From the NCBI RefSeq assembly GCF_029873635.1, contig NC_080417.1, forward strand, positions 32,724,214 through 32,788,213: DNA of 64,000 nucleotides, in the 5' to 3' direction. This stretch comes from Malania oleifera (lineage: Eukaryota > Streptophyta > Magnoliopsida > Santalales > Ximeniaceae). Numbering within the stretch: the stretch's first letter is position 1; the number at the start of each line of letters is the position of its first letter. This document shows, one piece after another, positions 10,970-21,774 of this stretch. The notes below the pieces were generated by a model that saw only the letters and a list, made by a program, of their open reading frames with translations, was not told the DNA's origin and did no database searches. The position numbers and the translations under genes are program-made.

Positions 10970-11396
10970 TTCATTGTAAGCATCAACACATAACCCATAC
11001 ACAAAACCGTCAATGGTTTTTACCTACCACAGAAAACTGTTGACGGTTTGGCCCAAAATCCCTCTCCTATATATATCCTTTAACCCACTAAATTTTGACC
11101 TATCCAACCCACTAACTACTCAAGTTCCAGTCTCTCTACACAAAAACAAAAACCGTCAATGGTTTGCTGAAATTTTTCTGAAACTGCCATCGCAGGAAAA
11201 TCACAGAAGACTGTCAATGGATTCTTGCTTCTAGGCTTCGAAACCAAAACCCAAGATTCTATCTTAACTTCCACTAATGACTTGATAAACTCCAAATCTA
11301 CTCATTTTCTACCCTCCTCAAGATCCATTCCTGTACTCTGGTATTGCAATCCGCTGAAGTCTGCAGAACCTAGCAACCTAGGCTCTAATACCACAT
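10970..11396 (-). other. leader (5' untranslated region) of element 4
   Basis: The part from 11165 to 11396 aligns with the Tekay leaders (compare 8690-8845). The remainder carries four copies of an ACCGTCAATGG-like word (near 11003, 11034, 11149 and 11207) that also occurs in the U3 of this element near 27347 and 27443. No coding frame is supported. Confidence 0.7.
11382..11393 (-). other. primer-binding site of element 4
   Basis: The minus strand reads TGGTATTAGAGC, one change from the Met-type site. It lies three bases inside the LTR terminus at 11397. Confidence 0.82.
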
Positions 11397-11906
11397 TGTA
11401 ACAACCTAAAAATTCTTCTATATACTATTTATTTATTTATTTACTTTTTCCAAACATTAAACTCTGATACCAATAGTAATATCTTGGACCCGAAGTGATA
11501 CCAGGCTTACCTATTCATCACACATATCTAACCATACAACGAAATCATACACATAATAACCCAAATACAATACCAGAGTTCTAAGAGAACCATGATTACA
11601 TACACATCTCCTCAAAATGTTATACAGCCCATAGTAGACCAAAACATAACTATATACATGCATCTCACCAATACTTACTTCAAAACCAAACACTATCTAG
11701 ACTCGCCTCGAAACCTCCTAAGCTCGATTTCTGGTATTTCCTGAAATGTTTAAATATCATTAGGGTGAGACACCTCTCAGTAAGAAGGAATAAATTATTA
11801 TTAGTGTGTGTAGCAAATGAGTTCTTAGCATGAGTAAGATATATAACCATTAATTTAGCTGTAAAGAGACTACACTTACACTGTAACACTCACCTATAAT
11901 TGAAAA
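11397..11906 (-). repeat. LTR of element 4, inner part
   Basis: It starts with TGTAACAACC (plus strand) next to the primer site. It contains the conserved TGAGACACCTCTCAGTAA block near 11771. It is interrupted at 11907 and continues at 25750 with matching Tekay LTR order. Confidence 0.85.
11902..11906. repeat. target-site duplication GAAAA, left copy
   Basis: GAAAA precedes the copia LTR here and GAAAA follows it at 25750-25754. This fixes both ends of the inserted LTR. Confidence 0.85.
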
Positions 11907-13632
11907 TGTTGACTTTTTAGTCACATCCCTGTTTTGATTATGACAAACCACAGTATCTCGTCTATGTGCTTTGAGTATTTGAGCAGCTTTATGTTTCAGT
12001 TAGCACAAATGATGATGCAATTTGGAAGCCACAAAGAGAACCTAAATGAGCATACCCCAGCGTATTCCATGAAACTGCAAAAGAGTAGTGCATGAAGAAT
12101 GATTTTTGTTTTGAGTTGTATTTTTATATTTATCTTTCGAGTCTATAATAGTAATGCAAGGTCTATAATAATTAATGCATCTGCATGCATGGTAGGACTG
12201 TAAGCTTTGTAATGTCGTAGACAGACTGTAGGATAACCAAAATACCCTAGACAAGACTTCGATCGACCTACGCCAAGTTTTTAGGCTTAATAAAAAAGCC
12301 TAGACCTTTGGTAGACCCTAAGTCCCTGCACTTAACTCTTACTAAAAAAAAAACAGGACCCATTTCTTAAGCAATGAAAGAGCCTCAGGCGACTAAATCT
12401 GTGCGTTGAAAATGCCTCGATCGACCGAACATGTGACAATTCAAAAGTGTTTGCCTGGTTTCAAGCGACCGAACCTAAAAGAAATCAACATTCTCGATCG
12501 ACTGAACTTTTATTACTGACTTTTCCAACAACCCAAACGCCCAAACTTCACTGTCATTTTGACCTCGGGCGACCAAACTCTAAAGTTCGACATCTCAAAC
12601 TATTGACCAGGCGACCGAATCTTGAGCAGTTTGGAAATCGCCTTGGTTCAGCCACCCGACCATGACCTCGAGCATCCGAACTTGAAAAACGTCTTTTTTA
12701 TCTATGTTTGTTCAGGCAACCAAACCTGAGGTCCGGGAGACCGAAACTCTCGGGTTGATCTAATTTTACCGCGAATAATTAAAGGTAAAATAGGGTTATT
12801 TTTATTAAACTTATTTAAAATAATTTTAATAATTCCCCTTAGGTACCCAATGGTCAAAATATTTGGCATGTCTATATATATGGCCTTATTTGCAAGATTA
12901 AGCTAGTATTGGCAATTTGATTAGCTGAAAAATCCACTAAATTTTTGAGAGCCTATTTTACCCATCCAAGCCCAAAATACTCTTCCATTGAGCATTCCTT
13001 TGAAAAACAATCTTGCGTGAGAGTATCCTACATCTTCCTACATAGCTCACCATTGCTAAAACTATCATTTTTGTGATTAGGTGATTGATTTTTTTGATTG
13101 AGAGTTTAGCTAAGGTTTTTCCCCCGGTTTAATTAATAATCATTGTGTGGGGAAAACTTTGTAGCTTGTGAGTCTTGCCACTTGTGTTGCAAGACTTGTA
13201 AGCTTGTATTGTGATTGTGCGAAAATATTTTTCACAAGCTTATTTTTCAAATATCTTTTGTGCTAGAATTTTGAGAAAATCATTTTAGATATATTTTGAT
13301 TACATTTGTTGGAAATCTTTGGAACTCCACTTTTAATTGATATATATTGATAAAGTGTTTCAAAGTTTTATTGAGAATACACTCTTGCTCTTGATTGAAT
13401 ATTGATATTAGATTGAGTGTTATTGCACGTGTATTGCACTGAGCTTATTGTTCCAATCTTCTTGAGGTGCATTGATTAATCCATGTGCGCATTGGTTAAA
13501 ATCTTCTTGTGTTTAGAAGCATTAGAATTGTACACAAATATTTGATACTCACTGTTGTATTCCAGGCGTGGCCTGAGGGAGTGTTGATATAGCCCGTAAG
13601 GATCAGTTGGTAGGGTCTTCTTTGCCCCATAA
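11907..13632 (+). repeat. solo copia LTR, 5' part
   Basis: It begins TGTTGACTTTTTAGTCACAT. It holds the promoter region (12385-12882) and a downstream AT-rich part with CTTGTGAGTCTTGCCACTTG near 13165, shared with 34795. It is interrupted at 13633 after GTAAGGATCAGTTGGTAGGG. No gene is present. Confidence 0.9.
12385..12882 (+). promoter_or_regulatory. copia LTR promoter: CGACCGAAC-type sites and TATA box
   Basis: Repeated words like TCGATCGACCGAAC start near 12385, 12417, 12461, 12494, 12565, 12607, 12648, 12668, 12712 and 12732. Gaps are mostly near 20-21 or 41-44 bases. A TATA-like run TATATATATGG lies at about 12872-12882. A regulatory role is inferred from the repetition and position. 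Confidence 0.6.
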
Positions 13633-13716
13633 TGTAGAGACCTGAATAATTATTGCAATTTAATAATAGGAGGTGGAGAGGAAAGAAGGAGTTAAAGAAG
13701 AAAATTAAACAGGGTC

Positions 13717-13901
13717 TCATCGATAAACACAGGGGATTCGTCGACGAGAACACATAAGAGGCTTGTCAATGGAGACGTGCCTCATCGACGAGAAGATACC
13801 GAGAAGATGTTTCGCAGTTCTGAATTTCGTCGACGAGGAGTGAGCATTCGTTGACAAATTTCCTTCTTGACCTCATCGACAAAGACCAGTGTATAAATAG
13901 G
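13717..13901 (+). promoter_or_regulatory. LTR promoter array and TATA box (element 3, 5' LTR)
   Basis: Palindrome-like sites start at 13717, 13738, 13763, 13782, 13827, 13848 and 13873: spacing 21, 25, 19, 45, 21, 25. The TATA box is at 13892-13901. One site next to the TATA box is missing relative to the 3' LTR. Confidence 0.75.
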
Positions 13902-13937
13902 CCTAAACTTCATATTTTGACCGAAACTCGCGCACAA

Positions 13938-13940
<3 letters not shown>

Positions 13941-14019
<79 letters not shown>
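13941..14019 (+). repeat. (CT)n tract downstream of TATA box
   Basis: An almost pure CT run of about 79 bases starts some 40 bases after the TATA box. The 3' LTR has a shorter, interrupted version at about 23548-23622. Shorter versions occur at the same place in elements 2, 4 and 7. Confidence 0.95.
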
Positions 14020-14023
<4 letters not shown>

Positions 14024-15750
14024 TCAACCCATCTACCTTCTCTCCAAGTTTTCGAGCCGAATTCTTGCCTGCTCGATGATCCGAGGCCACCACGATACTC
14101 CTAGGAAAGTTATCTACAAATCTACTGGAGTGGATCGTCGGTGGGGCTACCTTAGAATTCATCCCAAATTCAAGGTAAGGTTTTTTACTCAATATTTGTC
14201 TTGCCTATAGTTATAGAAAATGTAGTACACAGGGAAATACTAAAGTTTAGTTCTGAGGGATGTTGATTTCAGGGTGTTGAACGGGGAACCCTACGGGTGT
14301 AAGACTAGAATTTTATAGGGGCTTTTTAGAAGTCAAGTAAGGGAATAAACTAAAGAAATAATTTTCCATGAAAATTATTATTAAAGTACTAGCCGATTTA
14401 TGTTTAGAAAGCATGTATTATATATGATTATTTTTAAGAAAATACATATTTGGGAAAATACTGCTGTTACACTGGAATGTATGTTTTTAGTATAAAATGC
14501 CAAAAAATATGATTTCATAGTATAATGTATGGCTTTATTCAACATTGTGTGGCATGAATTTTATTTTACGCAAATTGTAATATGTTAAGGCAATTTTGCA
14601 AATAAAGTATGTTTCAGTGATTTTTAAAAATTACAGAATAATGCAGTACATTATGATTTTAGAATACATGATAAATAATATATTTATTCAGATCAATATG
14701 TATGAAATGTTCGGCGCAAGGCTGTGATTGATAGCCGGTGCAAGGTCGTGTATTTATGAATGATTTCGACACAAGTCCACAAATATGAAAGTAATCGGCG
14801 CAAGGCCAGATTTATTTATGTTATTACAGAAAATGCTATTAGTCTATTTACGTTAAATGGTATATTATCATGTATTATATGTTATCAGAACCCGGATGAT
14901 AGTTCAGTTCAGTTTCAGGAGCATGGTACCGTAGCTATACAGTTCAGTTTATTACAGTTCAAACTTGTGCTAACCGCCCCTCCAAGTAGAGGGGATGGGA
15001 GATGGATAGTTGATGTGGCTTTTAGTGTAGAGTTGTAAACATCCACCTGGTAGTCCGAATCAGGGTGTGATGTGTCTTTCGTACTTACAGACATTTTTAC
15101 TCGGTAGTGGTTGACCAGCCATTATCGGGTCTCGCCTTCGGGCTGCACAACCTTTCATGGGGGGGGGGTAATACATGACATCCGCCAACTATACATCCTG
15201 GGTAAATATAAGTATTATTAGTTATATCAGATAGTCCATGAACAATATGATTTATGATAATTATGGAATTATATGTTTACTCAGCTCTGTAATGATCAAT
15301 GTTTGCTAGTATATGAAATGTATTGTATATCTACTATAAATATTTATGTTGTCACATAACTGTATTTAGTTTATTTTCCCTTACTGAGAGGTGTCACACC
15401 CCAACTTAAATAATTTTCAGGAAACTCAGAAAGACTAGCGAATCGAGACCACCGTTGAGTTAGTTGTGCTATCCCGCTAGGAGGGTAAGTTTTGAACTAG
15501 GATCAAGAGATTTTGTTATGGGATCCTCAATATATTTTTGGATGTTTTGAGGATTGTATATAAACATAGTATTATTGTGAATTGTAGTTAACTCTGGTAT
15601 TATGCACTATATGGTTTGGTGAATGTAATTTATTTTACCGTTGCTTAGGTTTCCACTACGTATGACAACTATGTCCTCATTACCCACAGGTTCGGATTAA
15701 CTATATTATATGTGATTTATTATGTAGAAGTTAAGCAGGTCATTACAGTT

Positions 15751-15762
15751 TGGTATCAAAGC
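15751..15762 (+). other. primer-binding site of element 3
   Basis: TGGTATCAAAGC, one change from TGGTATCAGAGC, lies three bases after the LTR end. The leader 15763-16005 has no supported coding frame. Confidence 0.87.
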
Positions 15763-16005
15763 CTAGGATGCTAGGTTCTGTAGACTCTAGAATGCAGCAG
15801 TAATAATACCAGAGTATAGGATAAGGGAATTTGAGATCTAGTTTTGTAGTCTAGATGCAGGACATTTGTGATGGTTTGTGTGATTTTCCTAGGGTGACGA
15901 TTTCAGGAAAGCCATGGTAAACTATCGTCAGGTTAGGTATCTAGGTTGCAGGATTGAACCTTGAATCCAGATCAGGGGTGAAGGATTAGTTTAAGATGTA
16001 ATATA

Positions 16006-17010
16006 TTGACATGTTATGATGATAGGGTCCTAAGTCCTGGAGGTTGTAGCACCCATGCTAGTGGGAATGAGGGTGCTGGGCCCTCAAGCACTACAGGTGG
16101 TGATTCAGATGTAGTACTACGCAGTGTGGCACGACAAGTTATGGCCGAGATTGCCAGGAGCTCTAGAGAACAGGGTGGTCCATTGGCAGGCCACGACAGC
16201 TCGATTGAGAAGTTCATTAAGATGAATCCTCTGGCTTTCTCAGGAGGAACCGACCTGAAGTCGCTAAAAATTGGGTGCAGGAGGTGAGAAAGTGTTTGCA
16301 GTGGTACAGTGTACTGAGGAGCAGAGGGTTCTATTCGCTACATATAAACTAACTGGAGAGGCCGAGAGATGGTGGACGACAGTGAAACTCCTAGAGTAGT
16401 AGAGGACAGTACCTATGGAGATGACATGGGAGCGATTAAGGAGATATTAAATTTGACAGATATTTTCCAGCCTCATCTAGGGAAGTTAGGATTGAAGAGT
16501 TCCTGAATCTAAAACAGAGACAGATAACAGTGCAGCAGTACGCGGCGAGGTTTATTTAACTATCTTGTTTCGTCGCGTACATTATTTCGGATGAGATGAA
16601 AAAGGTACAACAGTTTAACAGAGGTATGAGAAGAGAAATATATAGGCAGGTGTTGATACTGAAGTTGCAGGATTTTACTGAGTTGGTAGATAAGGCCACT
16701 ATAGTAGAAATTGGAGAGCAGTTGGAGGCTAAGGAGCAGAGACAGAGGAAGAGATCCACGTCGTCTGGTTCCCAATAGGGTTCTAGTCATGGTTCGTGGA
16801 AGGTAGGTGGCTACTATAGAGATCAGAGGTAGGATATAGGGAATCGTGGTTTTCAGGTTATGCAACCACTTCTAGCTTGCCCGACTTGTGGGAAAAGACA
16901 CCTGGGTAAGTGTCACGTCAGGCAAGGTGTTTGCTACCAGTATGGGGAGCCAGGGCATGTGATGAGAGATTGTCAGGCTCATATTGGTGCTGCTCTCACC
17001 CCTAGACCTG
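16006..17010 (+). pseudogene. Tekay gag, degenerate, one knuckle Cys lost
   Basis: The N terminus is recognisable ([18 protein letters not shown] at about 16030, then [16 protein letters not shown]), but the expected MDPGG start is mutated. The capsid appears in pieces to 16778 (EIGEQLEAKEQRQRKRSTSS). Two Cys clusters follow at 16875-16975: CPTCGKRHLGKC, then CYQYGEPGHVMRDC, in which the second Cys of the CX2C pair has become Tyr. Several stops and at least one frame change separate the pieces. Confidence 0.85.
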
Positions 17011-17054
17011 CTCAAGGAGGCTATCATGCGCCACGTGGAGGCCAACAGAGGAAT

Positions 17055-17549
17055 ATGGTTCCAACTAGGGTTTTTGCTTTGGCGTCGGGTGATGCTAAGA
17101 CAACCAAAGATGTGGTGATAGGTATGGTTAGTATGTTTTCATTTAAAGTCATTGCATTATTTGATTCAAGTGCCACACACTTGTTTGTGTGTATAGGGTG
17201 TATTAAATTATGTGGGGCAGACACACAATTATTAGACATTTAACTGATAGTGACTACACCGATCGGGTTAGCAGTGAGGTGTAGTAGGGTGCTTCATGGA
17301 TATCCAGTTGATATTCAAGGGAGAATTTTATCTACTGATTTGATAGTGTTGGACATGCGTGGGTTTGATATCATATTCAGCATGGATTGGCTAGCAGCTA
17401 ACTTTGCCAGTATAGATTTCCATTTGAGAGAAGTGATATTCAGACCCCCAGGAAGACCAGAATTCAAATTTATAGGATTACGAGTGCAATCTCTACCTCA
17501 AATGGTTTCATCTGTTCTGGCGATGAGACTGCTCCTAAGTGGTTGTTAG
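17055..17549 (+). pseudogene. aspartic protease region of element 3
   Basis: The segment starts at MVPTRVFALASGDAK. The active-site motif reads LFDSSATHLF against the family DSGATHSF: Asp is kept, the conserved Gly is Ser. FDIIFSMDWLAANFASID follows at about 17365, with Gly to Ser in the usual GMDWL. A TAA at about 17240 interrupts the frame. The same frame resumes at 17250. Confidence 0.82.
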
Positions 17550-17555
17550 GGATTT

Positions 17556-18990
17556 GTGGCCTTTGTGAAGGAAAGATCAGGGAATGAATTGAAGCTCGTT
17601 AATACGTCAGTAGTGAAAGAATTTACATATGTGTTCCTAGATGAATTACTAGGTTTGCCACCTGATCGTGAGGTAGATTTTTCTATTGATCTACTTCTAG
17701 GTATAGCGTCAATCTCTAAAGCACCTTACCGAATGGCGCTAGCAAAGTTGGCAGAATTAAAGAATTTTGTAAGATTTGTTTAATAAGGGTTTTATACGAC
17801 CTAATGTATCTCCGTGGGGAGCTCTAGTATTATTTGTGAAGAAGAAATACTGGTCCATGAGGATGTGTATAGATTATAGGGAGATTAACAAAGTGACAAT
17901 CAAGAACAAGTATCCTCTACCCCGTATAGATGATCTATTTGACCAGCTCCAAGGTACACGAGTGTATTCTAAGATTGATCTCAGATCAGGCTACCATCAA
18001 GTAAAGGTAAGGGCAGAAGATATATTGAAGACGGCCTTTAGGACCAGGTATAGGCATTACGAGTTTCTTGTTATGCTTTTTGGTCTAACGAATGCTCCTA
18101 AAATATTTATGGATTTAATGAATAGGATCTTCCATCCATATTTGGACCAGTTTGTTGTTGTTTTTATTGATGATGTATTGATATACTTGAGGAGCTCTGA
18201 GGAGCATGAGATACATTTGAGGCAAGTTTTACAGACGCTAAAGGAAAAGAAGTTGTATGACAAGTTCAGTAAATGTGAGTTCTAGCTCAAGAAAGTTGTT
18301 TTTTTGAGGCGCGTTATCTCAGGGGACGAAATTTCTATGGATCCTAGTAAAATTGATGCGGTAGTGAATTAGGTTAGACGGAGGTACGTCCAGGAGATCA
18401 GGAGTTTCTTGAGGTTAGCTAGTTATTACCGTCATTTTGTCGAGGGACTCTTAGCGTTATCAGAGCCTCTAACACGGCTGACTAGGAAGAACGTCAAATT
18501 TGAATGGGACGACAACTGTGAGCAAAGTTTTCAAGAATTGAAGCAAAGGCTAGTTACAACATCAATACTGGTCATCCCGTCAAGGGGTGAAGGTTATGTT
18601 ATCTATAGTGATGAGTCCTTGAAGGGACTTGGCTGTGTATTGATGCAGCATGACAAGGTAGTAGCGTATGCTTCTAGGCAGCTGAAAGAGTATGAGAATA
18701 ACTACTCTACCCATGACCTTGATTTGGCTACAGTGGAACATGCATTGAAGATTTGGAGGCATTACCTATATAGCGAACGATGTGAAATTTTCTTTGACCA
18801 TACGAGTTCAAAGTACTTCTTCACTTATAAGGAATTGAATATGAGATAGAAAAGTGGTTAGAGCTAATTAAAGATTTCGATTGCACTATCAGTTATCACC
18901 CAGGAAAAGCAAACTTGGTAGTTAATGCACTGAGTAGGAAGTCTGTGGGATCAGTGTTGGCAGCTATGGAGATTCAATACCCAATTTTAA
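17556..18990 (+). pseudogene. reverse transcriptase and RNase H of element 3
   Basis: From N to C: the linker with PDREVDFSIDLL and PYRMALAKLAELK (17556-17783), the RT with [37 protein letters not shown] and the catalytic [12 protein letters not shown] (17776-18285), the thumb and connection with [11 protein letters not shown], and RNase H with [17 protein letters not shown] (18409-18849). A frame change lies near 17775. In-frame TAG codons at 18283-18285 and 18370-18372 stand where relatives have TGG. A TAG near 18847 and a one-base change then lead into ELIKDFDCTISYHPGKAN. Confidence 0.9.
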
Positions 18991-19290
18991 TGGATCTGGA
19001 GAGACTCGGCATAGAATTGATCAAGAGTGATCCTTAGGCATATATTTCCAATTTAGTGGTGCAGCCTACTCTACACGAAAGGATTAAAGCTGCATAGAAA
19101 GAAGATCCAGAATTAGCAGAGGTGATGGTTAGAGTACAGACTGGTCAGGGAGAGGAATTCTGCTTTACAAATGATGGAGCCTTGCGGTTCTGTTCCAGAT
19201 TGTGTGTTCCTGCTGATGCTAATATCAGGAAGACCATCATAGAAGAGGCTCACAGATCTTTGTACACAATTCATCCCGATAGCACGAAAA
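18991..19290 (+). pseudogene. integrase of element 3, N-terminal part
   Basis: This carries the RNase H to integrase spacer and the first half of the zinc-binding domain (EEAHRSLYTIHPDSTKM, with its two His). TAG codons at 19035-19037 and 19095-19097 replace CAG codons. The reading is cut at 19290 by a solo LTR and resumes at 21775. The two His and the two Cys of the zinc site are thus on opposite sides of a 2.5 kb insertion. Confidence 0.88.
19286..19290. repeat. target-site duplication GAAAA of solo LTR, left copy
   Basis: GAAAA at 19286-19290 is repeated at 21770-21774. Removing one copy and the insert restores the alignment with the integrase of elements 6 and 7. Confidence 0.9.
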
Positions 19291-21769
19291 TGATATGCCC
19301 CGAACCCGCTAAATGGGGCCCAGGTGCCACGTGTTCCAATCACCTGTATCTGATACCATAATTAACATGCACACAGCGGAATATAAATAAATAACCTCAA
19401 ATAAATACCAGAGTTCTATATAACAACCCAAAAACAAACACTACAACATCCAGATATCCGTATCCACAACCATCGTTTAAAACATAACCTAGTACAAATA
19501 TATACCAGTACCTCACAATACCCCAAAAAGAAACCACCAAAAACAATCCCAACCTAGGCCTTCAAACCCGATCTCCAGAAGAATTTGAAAAATTGTTAAT
19601 CCACTAGGGTGAGGCACTTCTTAGTAAGGGTGGAATAAATTATAGCAGTGTGTGACAAATGAGTTTTAATATTTATATATCAAAATAAATTGCTTCTCAT
19701 ATAACATCAATAACAACTGAGAAAAAGTGTCATTAATAAAATCACTGACATTTGATATCATACACACATCCAATATGCGCAAGTATATAATTTTTATGCA
19801 GGGAAGTCCCCGAGGATAGGGAAGATTACCCGCTAATACAAGTAGCTTCCCTCTGCTCTAGTACCTAAAAGATACCTACTAGAGCACTCACCTTACTCAG
19901 TAAGCCCTCAGGTGGAGAATTACCTCGCTTTCAGTATATACATCTTTATTATTTTAAAGGCAAAGGTTTCCGAGGATCGGGATGTCTACCCACCCATACA
20001 AGTAGCATCCATTTGCACTGATACCTAGAAACTATCTATCAGAGCACTCGCCTTTCTCAGCAAGCCCCTAACGGTATGTTTACCTCGTCGCATGCATACA
20101 CATGCATTCACAATATGCTATATCATTATTATTATGCTATAATTAAATTCACATACGCACAACACATCCACATAGCAATCATGCAACTTAAACTTCATCT
20201 TCCAATGTCCTCAGTACGTGGCCCACACAGAGCAATTGCATACATGTCAGTACGTGGCCCACACAGGCACCTACATACTTCTTATCTACACATGACCCAC
20301 ACAGGCACCACTATCTACACAGGGTACATAACATGGCCCACACAGGCGCCACTATCCACACAAGATACATAACATGGCCCACACAAATGCCATTATCCAC
20401 ACAGGATATAACGTGGCCTATACAGGCACCACTCAAGCTTCTGCGACATGTGGCTTACACAGGAACCACTATTCACCAGTATATAATTCCCATGACCTAC
20501 CTGTCGTACATCAATAGAACAAGTTCCTCGACCTACCAACGTCCTACCCTATATAAAAGACAATATGATGAGCTCCTCGACCTGCCAACATCATATCATG
20601 ATTTATATCTAGGCAACATAACAACCTCCTCATGCCAACATTATATTGAGATGCATACGAATAACCACACTAGTTAGTTCACACAGACGCATCAACACAT
20701 TACCACACAGGTATCCAACAGATCAATACATTCCCACACAGTAATCCAACAGATCAATACATTTCCACACATGAGTCAAACACAACAATTCATTCATCAT
20801 GTCATAATCATTCCAAACTCCTCACATGCAAACCCAAATACCACAGTAATTCATATTCAATTTATTAGGAAAAATTGTTCTAATGTCATATGAATTTAAT
20901 ATCATATGCAATTATCCCAAATATAAACCTTAAACAAAATCATCATTTTCTAGTATCCACATGGTTCTAAAAATTATATAGATAAATAATAAATTTCACA
21001 TGCTCGTAAATGACTCGTTCACCTTAATAAACTACTGATATAATTTTATTCCCTCTTACCTAATTTCCTGAACCACGCTTGCTGGGTTCCCAAAATTATA
21101 CCCACGGTGCTCACCCGAACCCTGATTCAATCAAATCAACCCCAATAAAATATTATTTTAACCTTTCCTAATTTACAATAATTAAATAAAAATTATTTTC
21201 TAAATAACTCATTTATCCTAGTTTTGGGGCTATTTCTACAATGACCCCACTAGAAATCTGCTCCACTAGACTTGTAGAGAATCATCCCTAGAATCTCGTG
21301 GTGGTGTCTAATCGCCCATTTGGCTTAAAATTTAAGAAAAAATGAGGTAAGCAAAAAAATTTGTCTTACCCCAAGAGATATGCCTACATTACTCCTACGA
21401 CAAATCCACTTCGGTAGATATGTCAGTGGCGAAGAATGGAGTCTAGTGGTGTTTTTGGATTTTCAATTAAGCGAGGATCCGCCGCGAGATTGTAGAGAGA
21501 GGAGGAGTGGAGAGCATGAGCTGAGAGAGTTTTTTTTTTTCTTTCCCTTTCCTTCCTGTTCTGTGTGAATCCCCCTTTTTTTCTGGTCTTTGTTTGCTCT
21601 AGAAAGCTTAGCCACTAAGTTTTTTTTTTCCCCCCTTTATCCTTTACTTACTACTTTTATATATACTTTTACATATACTTATATATATACCCACAATCCT
21701 CAAATTTCTTAATTTAATTAATTTTATTAATATAATAAATTTTTTTTTAATTTTTTTTTTGTCATTATA
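19291..21769 (-). mobile_element. solo gypsy LTR in integrase of element 3 (2479 bp)
   Basis: The insert runs from TGATATGCCCC to GTCATTATA with exact GAAAA duplications. It has no protein domain. The minus strand carries CCTTACTAAGAAGTGCCTCACC near 19610, like the TTACTGAGAGGTGTCTCACC block of Tekay LTRs, and starts TATAATGAC (normal TGTAATGAC), so it is an LTR lying on the minus strand. A repeat of about 30-45 bp (20215-20480) and AT- and pyrimidine-rich parts (21520-21760) fill the rest. It belongs to a subfamily not otherwise present here. Confidence 0.82.
20215..20480. repeat. degenerate minisatellite with GGCCCACACAGGC word
   Basis: Seven or more copies of a TGGCCCACACAGGCACC-like word recur with gaps of roughly 27-46 bases. 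A similar CAAGTAGC.TCC word pair occurs twice at 19841 and 20000. The repetitive small ORFs reading through it have no other support. Confidence 0.8.
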
Positions 21770-21774
21770 GAAAA

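Larger units (their letters stand above)
13633..15747 (+). repeat. 5' LTR of element 3 (2115 bp)
   Basis: It runs from TGTAGAGACC to GGTCATTACA. It contains phased palindromes, TATAAATAGG at 13892, a long CT tract (13941-14019), a short GCCGGTGCAAGG-type repeat near 14710-14810, a GGTCTCGCCTTCGGGCTGCA-like block near 15126, and TTACTGAGAGGTGTCACACC near 15380. No gene is present. Confidence 0.93.

Noticed and set aside
13782..14210. Frames on both strands of 119-136 codons with long Ser-Leu or Arg-Glu runs
   Set aside because: They are translations of the CT tract in the LTR. There is no domain, and length follows the repeat number.
20076..20677. Frames rich in Thr and His (98 and 114 codons)
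   Set aside because: They come from the GGCCCACACAGGC repeats of the solo LTR.
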